Assembly (NCBI GenBank): GCA_020352515.1
Contig: CP070678.1
Location: 3,931,003 to 3,990,753 of the forward strand
From: Phycisphaerales bacterium
GTDB lineage: Bacteria; Planctomycetota; Phycisphaerae; Sedimentisphaerales; Anaerobacaceae
Direction: 5' to 3'
DNA length: 59,751 bases
Shown: positions 1-8,883 of the stretch, piece by piece
Layout: every line of letters starts with the position of its first letter
How positions within the stretch are numbered: the first letter of the stretch is position 1
Program-made: the position numbers and the translations under genes
Notes under the pieces: model-generated
What the model was told of the DNA's origin: nothing
The model's input: the letters and a program-made list of their open reading frames with translations, nothing else
The model's database searches: none

Positions 1-38
1 GTCGGCATGATCGGGTTTGAGTTTGAAAGGAGGCCATT

Positions 39-833
39 ATGGCAAGGACAATTCTAACCGCGGTTATCATAATCCTATTGAACCTGCTGGTGGGGTGCAG
101 GCCAGTTGACAGCGGCGAGGGTCGGATTATGCCGGTGGGAGGGACACCACCAGATAAGCCGGCTCCGGTGGTCAGCTTTACGGGCGCCGGGGAGGTTGAC
201 ATAGTCGAACAGGTTGCGGTGAACCGTCAGGCTTACAGGCAGGGTCTTCTGGCGTTGGTCGACTATTATACGAAGACGGGCAACAGCATGAAGCTGGGCT
301 GGGCGAAGCGTGAGCTTGAGGCGCTGGATACGATGCCGAAGTACAAGTACATAATCGAGGCGGACGTAGTTGACGCGAAGCTGACGCCGAGCGTATCGAT
401 TCCGGAGGCGGACCAGCTTTATTCGGAGGCTGTTGCTCTTCAGCAGGAAGGCGAGAAGATGGTGGTAGTCAAGGACGACAACAAACTGCGTCTGGCACTG
501 GACAAGTACAATGAACTGATACGCAGGTATCCTTCGAGTGACAAGATAGACGACGCCGCTTTCAGGGCGGGCGGGATATACGACTATTTCAAGGATTACT
601 CGATAGCTCTTTTGTATTACCAGAGGGCGTATCAGTGGAATCCGGAGACGACGGAGCCTGCGAGGTTCAGGGCGGCGTATATTCTGGACCAGCACATGCA
701 CAGGCGAGCCGAGGCACTGGAGCTTTACAAGGAGGCGCTGGAGACCGAGGGCAGGTTCGGGCGGTTCCGAAGCTGGAGGGAATACGCCGAGCAGAGGATC
801 AAGGATATGAGCGGAGTCGGGGGCGGGCAGTGA
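39..833 (+). CDS. TPR-type outer-membrane lipoprotein
   Basis: A 264-residue lipoprotein. The N-terminus is a short hydrophobic helix ending in a lipobox, Leu17-Val-Gly-Cys20, so it is probably lipid-anchored outside the inner membrane. The second half (about residues 130-260) is helical with tetratricopeptide-like spacing, including a YNELIRRYPSS segment typical of YbgF/BamD-type repeats. An adaptor or scaffold role in envelope assembly is an inference; no catalytic motif is visible. The start is clear: AAAGGAGG lies at 26-33, five bases before the ATG. A strong terminator follows at 873-905, so it ends its own transcript and is separate from tilS. Any upstream operon partner is outside the window. 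Confidence 0.75.
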   Translation: MARTILTAVIIILLNLLVGCRPVDSGEGRIMPVGGTPPDKPAPVVSFTGAGEVDIVEQVAVNRQAYRQGLLALVDYYTKTGNSMKLGWAKRELEALDTMPKYKYIIEADVVDAKLTPSVSIPEADQLYSEAVALQQEGEKMVVVKDDNKLRLALDKYNELIRRYPSSDKIDDAAFRAGGIYDYFKDYSIALLYYQRAYQWNPETTEPARFRAAYILDQHMHRRAEALELYKEALETEGRFGRFRSWREYAEQRIKDMSGVGGGQ

Positions 834-872
834 GACCGACCGGCTTGCCGGGGAGTTTTTTTGAGTAAAGCC

Positions 873-905
873 ACGGGCCTGAGCGGGTATCAGGCCCGTT
901 TTTTT
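873..905 (+). terminator. Intrinsic terminator after the lipoprotein gene
   Basis: A 10-base-pair perfect stem (ACGGGCCTGA with TCAGGCCCGT) with a 7-base loop is followed by a run of T. It separates the lipoprotein gene from tilS. The lead-in bases TAAAGCCACGGGC also occur before the hairpin at 46943. Confidence 0.85.
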
Positions 906-919
906 ATGTTTGAACGACA

Positions 920-2356
920 ATGCTATTGGGACTTGAGAAGAAGGTGGCGGATTTTGCGGGGTCGAACGGGCTTTTCGACTCTTGTGGCAAGATTCTGCTG
1001 GCGGTTTCAGGTGGGGCGGATTCCACGGCGCTAGTGTATTGTATGGCGGCTCTGCAATGTGCGGGGGTAGTGGGGGCCGAGCTGCTTTGCGCGCATATCA
1101 ATCATGGCCTGAGGGGTGAGCAAGCGGATTTGGACGAGGAGTTTGTGGTTGAGCAGTCGGACCGGCTGGGTCTTGGGGTGGTGGTGAGGCGGGTGGACGT
1201 TAGGGGACATGCTCGAAAGGAAAGACTGTCGCTGGAGACTGCGGGGCGGGCTCTTCGGATGGAGAGTCTTGTGGAGATTGCCGCGGGTTGTGGCTGTGGG
1301 AGCGTGGCGACGGCTCATCAGAAGGATGACAATGCAGAGACGGTCGTTCAGCGTTTGGCTCGCGGCACGGGATTTCGGGGCCTTGGCGGGATTTGGCCGA
1401 AGCGGGTGTTCGGCGGGGGGATTGTTTTCATGCGGCCGCTGCTTTGCGTGGGCCGGGGCGAGGTTGTCGAGTACCTGCGGCAGCGCAGGATAAGATGGCG
1501 TCAGGACCACACGAATTTCGACTGTGGTTACAGGCGGAACTATATTCGTCACCGGCTGCTTCCGGTTCTACAACAGGATTTTGCCGGTTCACTTGCGGGG
1601 CAGTTGCTGGAGCTTTCGCGTTCGGCCCGTGGATTCCACCGCTTGGTCTGTCGTCGCGCGGACGAAGTGTGGACGGACGTTGTGTCCGAGGGCGGCGACG
1701 GTTTCGCGCTGAATACAAGCGGGCTGGCGAGAGAGTTAGAACCTGTACTGGTTGAGCTGTTTCGGCGGGGGATTGTCACGGTTGGATGCGGCGAGCGTGA
1801 CCTTACCCGGCGGCACTACGAGAGGATACTTCAGTTGTACAAGGAGGGCCTCGCCGGGGCCAAGGTTGAACTGCCCGGTCGTGTTGTTGTGCGGCGTGAA
1901 TACGACAGGTTGGTCTTCGGCAGACCCGTAGAGAAGGAGCGTTTCGGCGAGGGGGCCGCCGAAGCGGCGAAGCTGGCGGTTCCGGGGCGGACGGAATTCA
2001 GGCGATATCATGTGGAGGCGGCCGTGTTGGAAAGAGGACAGGTCGAGGTTGGGCGATTGCTTGGGGTCAAGGCGAGCGATGTCGAACGATTTGATCTGGA
2101 TGAACTGAGACTTCCATTGTTTGTTCGTTTTCGCAGGCGTGGCGACAGGTTTAGGCCTCTGGGATTGGGGGCCGAGAAGAAGGTCGGGAAGTTCCTTAGC
2201 TCGGCGAGGGTGGCGCGGGAGGTGCGAGAGAGGATAGTGATAGTAGCGGACGAGGAGAAGATTATCTGGGTGTGGCCGGTTCGAATGAGCGAGACGGCAA
2301 AGGTGACCGGCAAGACCCGGAGAATTCTCGAGTTGAGAATTGAGGGCGAGGCTTGA
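920..2356 (+). CDS. tilS: tRNA(Ile)-lysidine synthetase
   Basis: TilS joins lysine to C34 of the CAU-anticodon isoleucine tRNA using ATP, so that the tRNA reads AUA. The N-terminal PP-loop ATPase motif SGGADS is at residues 30-35, followed by the family stretch HINHGLRGEQAD. The C-terminal TilS substrate-binding domain has the expected RRRGDRFRPLG segment near residue 405. At 478 residues it is of normal length. The start ATG has no obvious Shine-Dalgarno and lies just after a terminator, so it probably has its own promoter. The next gene starts 29 bases downstream, so tilS and the sulfatases may be co-transcribed. Confidence 0.93.
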   Translation: MLLGLEKKVADFAGSNGLFDSCGKILLAVSGGADSTALVYCMAALQCAGVVGAELLCAHINHGLRGEQADLDEEFVVEQSDRLGLGVVVRRVDVRGHARKERLSLETAGRALRMESLVEIAAGCGCGSVATAHQKDDNAETVVQRLARGTGFRGLGGIWPKRVFGGGIVFMRPLLCVGRGEVVEYLRQRRIRWRQDHTNFDCGYRRNYIRHRLLPVLQQDFAGSLAGQLLELSRSARGFHRLVCRRADEVWTDVVSEGGDGFALNTSGLARELEPVLVELFRRGIVTVGCGERDLTRRHYERILQLYKEGLAGAKVELPGRVVVRREYDRLVFGRPVEKERFGEGAAEAAKLAVPGRTEFRRYHVEAAVLERGQVEVGRLLGVKASDVERFDLDELRLPLFVRFRRRGDRFRPLGLGAEKKVGKFLSSARVAREVRERIVIVADEEKIIWVWPVRMSETAKVTGKTRRILELRIEGEA

Positions 2357-2385
2357 AGGTCGTGATTGAAGGAGAAGGGACAATT

Positions 2386-3792
2386 ATGGACTCATCGGAT
2401 TACACGCGTCGTGCTTTTCTGAAAGTGGCCGGTCTTGGCGCCGCGGCAATGATTGTGGGCTGTTCGGGCGCATCACAGCGGACAGCCCATGGCGGGGTCA
2501 GGAAGAGGCCCAACATTATCTTCATTCTGGGCGACGACTTGGGCCGGGCGGAGCCGGGGTGCTATGGGAACACGTTTAACGAAACGCCCAATGTTGACAG
2601 ACTTGCGCGCGAGGGCGTTCGTTTCACGGATGCTTATGCGGCGGCGCCGGTGTGTTCGCCGTACCGGGCTGCGCTGATGACGGGGTTTTATCCGGCGAGG
2701 GTCGGCATTACGGATTACCTGCGGCCGAACGACGCCAAGCATCTTTCGACGGACTATGTCACCATCGTGGAGATGCTCAAGGGCGCCGGTTATGCGACGG
2801 GGATCATCGGCAAATGGCACTTGAGCGGCTATGCCAATCATGGGGCCGAAGAGTATCCGCCGGGCATGCACGGTTTTGACGAGGTGATGGTGTCGGAGAA
2901 CCGCGGGATAGGGGGCGGCAGCTATTACCATCCCTATCACTTTAACCGGGAGATCGAGAAGCGTCTGGGCGGCAGGGAGTACTTGGTGGACCGCTGTAAT
3001 CTTGAAGCGGTGGAATTCATCGAGCGTCACAAGGGTGGGCCTTTCTTTCTTTATCTGAGTCACTACGCGGTACACACACGGCTGGTGGGGAAGAAGGAGC
3101 TTGTGGCGAAGTACGAAGCGAAGAGCGGCTCCGGGAAGGGGCAAAATGCCCGGCGGAATAATCCTCATCTGGCGGCACAACTTGAGAGTATCGACGAGGG
3201 GGTGGGCATGATCGCGGACAAGCTCGACGAACTGGGGCTGGCCGACAATACAATAGTAATCTTCACCGGAGACAACGGGGGGGAGGATCGGGTGACGTCG
3301 AATGCGCCTTTGCGGGCGGGCAAGTCAACACTTTACGAGGGCGGGCTTCGGGTGCCGCTGGTGATCCGGTGGCCCGGGGTCGCGAAAGCCGGCGGCGTCT
3401 GCGGCGAGCCGACGGTCAACACGGATTTTTACGCGACGTTTCTCGAGGCGGCAGGCCTTGGGCAGCGGGGTGGTCGTCTCGACGGCATATCCATCGTTCC
3501 ACTGCTCAAGAACCCGCAGGCCCGGCTGAAGCGCCGCGGCATTTACTGGCACTATCCGCTAGCCAAGCCGCATTTTCTCGGTGGTCGGTCCGCGGGGGCG
3601 GTGCGGCAAGGGGATTGGAAGTTGGTGGAATTCTTCGACACCGGGTCGGTCGAGCTGTATAATCTGGCAGAGGATATATCGGAGAATAACGATCTGGCCG
3701 ACAAGCTGCCGAAGAAGGTCGCCGAATTGAGGCAACTGCTGCAGGGGTGGCAGGCCGAGGTCGGGGCCGTTGTGCCCAAGCGTGGAGTTTAG
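2386..3792 (+). CDS. Tat-exported type I sulfatase (1 of 3 in tandem)
   Basis: A formylglycine-dependent sulfatase that would hydrolyse sulfate esters, probably of polysaccharides; the substrate cannot be read from sequence. The maturation motif C-S-P-Y-R places the catalytic Cys at residue 90. The metal-binding GDD is at 49-51, and a later GDNGG fits the second metal site. A twin-arginine signal (Arg8-Arg9, FLK) runs into a lipobox-like IVGC (Cys26), so export by Tat and possible lipid anchoring are likely. I chose the ATG at 2386 because AAGGAGAAGG precedes it; an in-frame TTG at 2353 overlaps tilS and has no such site. Modification of the Cys needs a sulfatase-maturating enzyme encoded outside this window. 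Confidence 0.92.
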   Translation: MDSSDYTRRAFLKVAGLGAAAMIVGCSGASQRTAHGGVRKRPNIIFILGDDLGRAEPGCYGNTFNETPNVDRLAREGVRFTDAYAAAPVCSPYRAALMTGFYPARVGITDYLRPNDAKHLSTDYVTIVEMLKGAGYATGIIGKWHLSGYANHGAEEYPPGMHGFDEVMVSENRGIGGGSYYHPYHFNREIEKRLGGREYLVDRCNLEAVEFIERHKGGPFFLYLSHYAVHTRLVGKKELVAKYEAKSGSGKGQNARRNNPHLAAQLESIDEGVGMIADKLDELGLADNTIVIFTGDNGGEDRVTSNAPLRAGKSTLYEGGLRVPLVIRWPGVAKAGGVCGEPTVNTDFYATFLEAAGLGQRGGRLDGISIVPLLKNPQARLKRRGIYWHYPLAKPHFLGGRSAGAVRQGDWKLVEFFDTGSVELYNLAEDISENNDLADKLPKKVAELRQLLQGWQAEVGAVVPKRGV

Positions 3793-3815
3793 TGGTATGT
3801 GGTGACGGCATTTAG

Positions 3816-5258
3816 ATGGGAGAAAGTACCGTGACAGCAGATGATCTGGACGGAGAGAGCAATCGAAGTGAGTCGTGGTTGAATCGCAGGGATCTTCTGA
3901 GGCTTGGGGGCGCGGGCGTCCTGTCGGTGCTGGCGCCCGGCTGCACAAGCGCCAATCAAAGGCGTGGGGCGGGTTTTTCAGGCGGCAGGCCAAATTTCGT
4001 AATTATCTTTACGGACGACCAGGGCTACCAGGACGTTGGGTGTTTCGGCTCGCCGGATATAAAGACGCCGAACCTGGACAGGATGGCGGCGGAGGGGATG
4101 AGATTCACGGACTTTTACGTGGCGGCATCAGTGTGTTCGCCGTCGCGGGCGGCACTCTTGACGGGCTGCTACCCACCGCGAGTGGGCATAACCAAGGTTC
4201 TGTTTCCATCGGACAAGATAGGGCTGAATCCGGCCGAGGTGACTATAGCCGATTTGCTGAAGGGGCGGGGCTATGTCACCGCGTGCGTGGGCAAATGGCA
4301 CTTAGGTCATCTGCCGGAGTTTCTGCCCACGCGGCAGGGTTTTGATTCTTACCTTGGCATCCCCTACTCCAACGATATGGACGGGGTAAAGGGAAAGAAT
4401 AGAAACCTCGATGACGCCTGGCGGAACAAGGATTTTTCGGGCTGGAATGTGCCGCTGATGCGTGATGAGAAGATTATCGAGCGGCCTGCGGACCAGAGGA
4501 TGCTGATCGAGCGCTACACACAAGAGGCCGTCCGCTTCATTAATGAGAATAAGGACAGGCCGTTCTTTCTTTACCTGCCACACACGATGCCCCATATCCC
4601 GCTGTTCGTATCCGATAAGTTTTACGTGGGAGACCCCCAGAAGGCTTACAAGGCCACCATCGAGCAGATTGACTGGTCGGTAGGGCGGGTTTTGAGCGCG
4701 CTGAAGGAGGCGGGGGTGGACAGGAACACTCTGGTTGTATTCACGAGTGACAACGGGCCGTGGCTCGGCAAGAAACACCACGGGGGCAGTGCTCTGCCTT
4801 TGCGTGACGGGAAGTTTTCGACGTACGAAGGGGGGATGCGTGAGCCGACGATAATGCGCTGGCCGGGAAGGATCGGGCGGGGCAAGGTGTGCCGGGAGAT
4901 TTGCGGGACCATCGACCTGCTTCCGACGATAGCGAAGCTGGCCGGTACGGCAGCGCCGTCGGACCGCGTGATTGACGGTCGTGACATCCGGCCGCTGCTT
5001 TTCGGGCGGGCCGGGGCAAAATCGCCGCACGAGGCGTACTTTTACTATCGCGGCAGAAACCTGCAAGCCGTCCGCAGCGGCAAATGGAAGCTGCGCCGTA
5101 CGAAGACCGTCGAGCTTTACGATCTTGTGGCAGATATCAGCGAGAAGAACAACCTGGCTGACGAGCACCGCGATGTCGTCCAGCGCCTGACAAAAGTGAT
5201 GGAGGAATTCGACAGGGAGCTTAAGGCCAACTCGCGGCCAGCGGGGAAGGTCTCTTGA
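3816..5258 (+). CDS. Tat-exported type I sulfatase (2 of 3 in tandem)
   Basis: An arylsulfatase-A-like enzyme of 480 residues with the modification motif C-S-P-S-R (Cys107) and TDD metal ligands at 66-68. A twin-arginine signal (Arg24-Arg25, DLLRLGG) is followed by PGC at 41-43, suggesting export and perhaps lipidation. The gene starts 23 bases after the previous sulfatase. Two starts are possible: the ATG at 3816, which lacks a good ribosome site, and a GTG at 3831 with GGGAGAA just upstream; the second would shorten the N-terminus by five residues. The specific substrate is unknown, but clustering suggests joint action on one sulfated glycan. Confidence 0.92.
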   Translation: MGESTVTADDLDGESNRSESWLNRRDLLRLGGAGVLSVLAPGCTSANQRRGAGFSGGRPNFVIIFTDDQGYQDVGCFGSPDIKTPNLDRMAAEGMRFTDFYVAASVCSPSRAALLTGCYPPRVGITKVLFPSDKIGLNPAEVTIADLLKGRGYVTACVGKWHLGHLPEFLPTRQGFDSYLGIPYSNDMDGVKGKNRNLDDAWRNKDFSGWNVPLMRDEKIIERPADQRMLIERYTQEAVRFINENKDRPFFLYLPHTMPHIPLFVSDKFYVGDPQKAYKATIEQIDWSVGRVLSALKEAGVDRNTLVVFTSDNGPWLGKKHHGGSALPLRDGKFSTYEGGMREPTIMRWPGRIGRGKVCREICGTIDLLPTIAKLAGTAAPSDRVIDGRDIRPLLFGRAGAKSPHEAYFYYRGRNLQAVRSGKWKLRRTKTVELYDLVADISEKNNLADEHRDVVQRLTKVMEEFDRELKANSRPAGKVS

Positions 5259-5331
5259 AGTGTGAAACATTGGGTTACAGGGCCTGCCTTCAGGGGATGC
5301 TGGGGGCAGGCAGGCAAAGGAGGAAAAGAAC

Positions 5332-6840
5332 ATGAGCGTTTCGGCGAGCACACGTCGGGATTTTCTAAGAGCGGCCGGTCTGGGGGCCGCGTCGATAGCG
5401 GTTTCGGGTTGTGAAGTGACCTCAGGGCTGTTTGCGGGCGGATTGCCCAAAGAGCGTCCGAACATTCTTTTCTGCCTGGCCGACGACTGGGCGTGGCCGC
5501 ACGCGAGTATCGCGGGCGATAAGGTCGTCAAGACGCCGACGTTCGACCGGGTCGCGCGGGACGGGGTGCTTTTTACAAACGCGTATGTATCGGCGCCTTC
5601 GTGCACGCCCTCCCGCGGGGCGATCCTGACCGGGCAGTGGCACTGGCGGCTGGAGGAGGGCGGCAATCTCTGGAGCACGCTGCCGGCGAAGTTTGCGGTG
5701 TACCCGGATATTCTGGAGGATGCGGGGTATCATGTCGGCTTTACGCGCAAGGGCTGGGGGCCGGGGCGCGTTGAGCCGGGCGGACGGACGCGTAATCCCG
5801 CGGGGCCACGTTGTAAGAACTTCGGCGCATTCCTCGATGCCCGGCCGGAGGGAAAACCGTTCTGCTTCTGGTTCGGGAGCTACGACCCGCACCGGGGCTA
5901 CAAGTGGCGCTCTGGTGTCGAGAGCGGGATGAAGCTCGAGGACGTCGAGGTTCCGCCGCCGCTGCCCGACAGCGAGATCGTGCGCACGGATATCTGCGAC
6001 TACTACGGGGAGGTCCAGCGTTTCGATAGAGAAGTCGGCGAGCTTCTAAAGGCCCTCGAAGAAAAGGGCGAGCTTGAAAACACGCTGGTGGTCATATCCG
6101 GCGACAACGGGCTTCCCTTCCCTCGCTGCAAGAGCAATCTGTACGACCTTGGCACGAACGTTCCGCTGGCCGTGTGCTGGCCGGCGGCGGTCAAGGGGGG
6201 GCGTTTGGTGAGTGATTTTGTGAGCCTCGCGGATCTGGCTCCGACCTTTTTGGAAGCCGCCGGGCTCAAAGCGAGCGCCGGGATGACGGCGAGGAGCTTG
6301 CTTGATGTTCTTGTCTCCGGCAGGTCCGGGCGGGTTGATCGCAAGCGGGACAAGGTCTTTACCGGCAAGGAGCGGCATGCGTACGTTCGTCAGGGCGGGC
6401 TTGGTTATCCCATGAGGGCGGTTCGAACGGACGATTTCCTCTACATTCGTAATTTCAAACCGGACCGCTGGCCCGCCGGGGATCCCGACAGCGCCGAATA
6501 TCGCGATCCGCGCGGCACGTACGGTGACATCGACGGCTCGCCCACAAAGAAATACATGATGGACAACCGCGAGGAGGCCGGGGTGAGCCTGCTCTTCAAG
6601 CTAGCCTTCGAGAAGCGGCCGGCGGAAGAATTGTACGACCTGAAGAAGGATTCGGCCCAACTGATTAATGTGGCGGATAAACCCGAGTATGCAAAGGCAA
6701 AGGCGCGCCTGGCCGCCATACTAACGACCGAGCTGAAGAGAACGGGTGACCCGCGGATTCTCGGCCAAGGCGATGTGTTCGAGAAGTACCCCTACTACGG
6801 CGGAAGAATCGGCAAAAAGACCCCAACCCAGAAGCCCTGA
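5332..6840 (+). CDS. Tat-exported sulfatase, N-sulfoglucosamine sulfohydrolase-like (3 of 3)
   Basis: A 502-residue sulfatase with the motif C-T-P-S-R (Cys91), ADD at 50-52 and a SGDNG second metal site. The twin-arginine signal Arg8-Arg9-DFLRAAG is followed by VSGC (Cys27). Its overall pattern (SAPSCTPSRGAILTGQ, Trp-rich ADDWAW) resembles heparan N-sulfatase-type enzymes more than the two preceding genes; that subfamily call is tentative. Translation starts at an ATG with AAAGGAGG at the right distance. A 73-base gap with a GCCTGCC/GGCAGGC inverted repeat separates it from the second sulfatase. It ends the tandem set. Confidence 0.9.
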   Translation: MSVSASTRRDFLRAAGLGAASIAVSGCEVTSGLFAGGLPKERPNILFCLADDWAWPHASIAGDKVVKTPTFDRVARDGVLFTNAYVSAPSCTPSRGAILTGQWHWRLEEGGNLWSTLPAKFAVYPDILEDAGYHVGFTRKGWGPGRVEPGGRTRNPAGPRCKNFGAFLDARPEGKPFCFWFGSYDPHRGYKWRSGVESGMKLEDVEVPPPLPDSEIVRTDICDYYGEVQRFDREVGELLKALEEKGELENTLVVISGDNGLPFPRCKSNLYDLGTNVPLAVCWPAAVKGGRLVSDFVSLADLAPTFLEAAGLKASAGMTARSLLDVLVSGRSGRVDRKRDKVFTGKERHAYVRQGGLGYPMRAVRTDDFLYIRNFKPDRWPAGDPDSAEYRDPRGTYGDIDGSPTKKYMMDNREEAGVSLLFKLAFEKRPAEELYDLKKDSAQLINVADKPEYAKAKARLAAILTTELKRTGDPRILGQGDVFEKYPYYGGRIGKKTPTQKP

Positions 6841-6864
6841 AACAGGCGGCCTGCGATCTACCTC

Positions 6865-7029
6865 TCAGCCGGCTCGCCGGGCTCCAAAGACAGTTACGGC
6901 CCCTAAGCCCGACAGCACTATCGTGGAAGGTTCGGGAACCGGCCGTCCCCAGATACCATTTAGGAGGCCGGTTGGAACGGCAGAATCAAATTGGATTGTG
7001 GACGATTGGCTGTCTAAAAGACGAGGCGG
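6865..7029 (-). pseudogene. Orphan PEP-CTERM (exosortase) sorting tail, 5'-truncated
   Basis: Reading the minus strand gives 54 codons ending in the exosortase signal V-P-E-P-S-T, then a hydrophobic stretch (IVLSGLGAVTVFGA) and Arg-Arg just before the stop. This is the full three-part PEP-CTERM signal by which exosortase anchors and processes secreted proteins. There is no start codon: an in-frame TAG at 7030-7032 and then the terminator hairpin at 7042 block it. The body of the protein is therefore missing. It is best read as the 3' remnant of a deleted secreted-protein gene between the sulfatases and the sigma modules. Confidence 0.75.
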
Positions 7030-7041
7030 CTATAGAAAGAA

Positions 7042-7071
7042 GGCCGGGTTTGAGACGCCCGGCCTTTTTTT
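7042..7071 (-). terminator. Terminator hairpin after the first anti-sigma-like gene (T-run also on + strand)
   Basis: A perfect 7-base-pair stem GGCCGGG/CCCGGCC lies 27 bases beyond the stop of the minus-strand gene at 7098. On the plus strand it is followed by seven T, so it can also end transcripts from the sulfatase genes. A near copy lies at 8996-9022 after the paralogous gene. Confidence 0.75.
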
Positions 7072-7097
7072 GCGAAGCAGTTCTTGCTGCGTTGAGG

Positions 7098-8300
7098 TTA
7101 CTTAGGCAGGTCTTGCGGCGCGAGGTCTTTGACGCTGAGGTCGCCGTAGATGACACGGTAGGTTGTCGAATCCTTGGGGCGGTACCAGAAGATGGGCTTA
7201 TCGGCCTGGCCGTACTTGACGTCCTTTCCGGCGTAGTGCCAGTCGCTGTCGGCGGGCAGGGCCTCGACGAACGGGAAGCCGTGGGTCATGTCCGTGATGA
7301 TTTGCTGGAGCCGGGTGACGTCGTCAATGGATGGCTCAACGCCCTTTTCCTTAGTCTTCTGCTGCTGGTATTGCATGAACTCGTTCATGGCGCTTCGATG
7401 CATTTTCGAGGGGAATCCGCCGTCCATGTGCTCGGACCATATGCGGAAAGACTCGATCAGGTCCTGCTCGTCGGGCTCTGACATGTCTCTGCGAATGGTC
7501 TTTACGCTGTAGCCTTCCGGCGTGTCGGTGTCGAAGAGCTTCTCATCCAGCGGCACGTTGAACTCGATGTTGCTCATGGTGATGTTCAGAGGCTCATCTA
7601 AGACCTCTATTCGGACGGGCATCTTTGTATCGCGGTCGGCCCAGACGGTGGCGTTCAAGTCCGCCTTTTGGACGTGGTAGCCGACGGCCGTATGTCCCTC
7701 GATTTGCTCTTCGCCCAGAGATGTGACGGATTCGTCGTCGAAGGGGCGGGCCTTGAGAATTCGCATCCGGATTTCCTGGAAGAAGTTGAGGCTGCCCGGC
7801 TGCTCGGGGACATTTGCCATTTCAATGACGACGGCCTGCTTCAACTGGTGCAGCAGGGTGACGAGCCTGCCCTTTTCGAGGTCGACGATGACGGTTCCGC
7901 CTCCGGGCTGGGTATATCGCATCCGCCAGGGCTCCATGAACATCCCGTCGAATTCCTGTTTCGGCACACCTGCGCCGGTCATTGTCACCTTGTAGGTTGC
8001 CGTATGAGCCGTGAGGAAAGGCTCGACAATTTGGGCAATTGCGGCGCCCGGGGAGGCGACCGGCAACAGCTTTGTCACGATAAGCGCCGCAACGGCCACA
8101 ACGGCGGCGGCGGCGGTGAGTTTTACAAACAGAGTTTTCATGATTATTCTCCTTTTCTCCGGTGTGGCGGCACCGGATTTTTGAGCTTCAATCCGGTCCA
8201 GCGCCTGGAGGATGTTACCGAGGAGCCTTTCATGGCCCTGTGCGCTGGTGTCGAAGCGAAGTTTCTTTATTGACTTTTTAGTGTTTTCTGCCGGTCTCAT
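7098..8300 (-). CDS. Membrane anti-sigma-like protein with LolA-like periplasmic domain
   Basis: A 400-residue protein with an Arg/Lys-rich cytoplasmic N-terminus (about 1-55), one membrane helix (about 56-80), and a large extracytoplasmic region resembling the LolA/DUF2092 beta-fold. It starts in a 4-base ATGA overlap with the ECF sigma gene, which strongly suggests that it controls that sigma factor; that role is inferred. It lacks the Cys/His zinc finger seen in its neighbour at 9053. Its last 50 residues (from DSDWHYAGKD) match the neighbour at 45 of 50 positions, although the rest has diverged much further. The periplasmic domain may sense lipids or envelope state, as the LolA fold binds lipoproteins. 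Confidence 0.7.
   Translation of the reverse strand: MRPAENTKKSIKKLRFDTSAQGHERLLGNILQALDRIEAQKSGAATPEKRRIIMKTLFVKLTAAAAVVAVAALIVTKLLPVASPGAAIAQIVEPFLTAHTATYKVTMTGAGVPKQEFDGMFMEPWRMRYTQPGGGTVIVDLEKGRLVTLLHQLKQAVVIEMANVPEQPGSLNFFQEIRMRILKARPFDDESVTSLGEEQIEGHTAVGYHVQKADLNATVWADRDTKMPVRIEVLDEPLNITMSNIEFNVPLDEKLFDTDTPEGYSVKTIRRDMSEPDEQDLIESFRIWSEHMDGGFPSKMHRSAMNEFMQYQQQKTKEKGVEPSIDDVTRLQQIITDMTHGFPFVEALPADSDWHYAGKDVKYGQADKPIFWYRPKDSTTYRVIYGDLSVKDLAPQDLPK
7183..7254. repeat. Near-identical 72-base patch, copy 1
   Basis: This block inside the anti-sigma-like gene differs from 9138-9209 at only two of 72 bases, synonymous sites included, while flanking coding sequence differs at many third positions. 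This suggests gene conversion between the two paralogues. Confidence 0.8.
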
Positions 8301-8845
8301 CTTATCACCTCACCGTTCAGCCTGGACCGCAGTTTGCGTAACCCGTACCGGTACCGGCTCAAAACCGTCTTAATTGAGACGCCCTGGGACGCTGCTATCT
8401 GTCTGAATCGCATGTCGCCATGCAGACGGAGCACGATGACTTCGCGCTGCTCGTAAGGAAGGTCGGCCATCGCGTTGCTGAGCTGCTTCATCTGCTCGCC
8501 TGATATCACCATCTGTACCGGGCTTTTCTCGTGCGACGGTATCGGCTCGGCATCCGACAGTTCGACGGTGCGTCGCCGCCCGGCTCTGCGTATCCGGTCG
8601 CGTGCGCGGTTCGCGACGGAGGTCGCCAGGTAGCCTTTGAGGTTGGTTCTCAGGCGGAACTTCTCGGCGGATTGCAGGAACGAGACGAAGACGTCCTGCA
8701 CGATGTCCTCGGCCGCGTCGGTGGTGCTCAGCAGGTTGGCAGCCAGCGTCAGCAGGTCCGAGGCATACTTGTGATAGATGGTCCGCAGAGCTTCTCTGCT
8801 GCCGTGTCTTAGTTTCCATACGAGCAATCTGTCTTCGAGCATCAT
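8297..8845 (-). CDS. ECF-type RNA polymerase sigma factor
   Basis: An extracytoplasmic-function sigma-70 protein of about 182 residues. Region 2 carries the DAAEDIVQDVFVSF signature, and region 4 is a helix-turn-helix (FRQIAASQGVSIKTVLSRYRYG). It would direct RNA polymerase to a stress regulon. The downstream gene overlaps it by four bases and probably encodes its membrane regulator. I place the start at the ATG at 8845, preceded by GAAGG; an in-frame GTG at 8860 is the upstream alternative. A perfect 14-base palindrome sits at 8870-8883, immediately before the gene. Confidence 0.9.
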   Translation of the reverse strand: MMLEDRLLVWKLRHGSREALRTIYHKYASDLLTLAANLLSTTDAAEDIVQDVFVSFLQSAEKFRLRTNLKGYLATSVANRARDRIRRAGRRRTVELSDAEPIPSHEKSPVQMVISGEQMKQLSNAMADLPYEQREVIVLRLHGDMRFRQIAASQGVSIKTVLSRYRYGLRKLRSRLNGEVIR

Positions 8846-8869
8846 CCCGGCCGCCTTCACAGAACCAAC

Positions 8870-8883
8870 GACAATCGATTGTC
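8870..8883. promoter_or_regulatory. 14-base perfect palindrome upstream of the first ECF sigma gene
   Basis: GACAATCGATTGTC is a perfect inverted repeat ending 25 bases before the chosen sigma start. A second inverted repeat, GTCAT-N5-ATGAC, overlaps it at 8881-8895. It may be an operator, or an mRNA hairpin near the ribosome site. The binding protein is unknown. Confidence 0.45.

Noticed and set aside
1..38. Possible tail of an upstream gene
   Set aside because: Too few bases to tell which frame, if any, is coding.
4302..5678. Long minus-strand open frame (458 codons)
   Set aside because: It is a shadow of the second and third sulfatase genes and crosses their gap; no motif or ribosome site.
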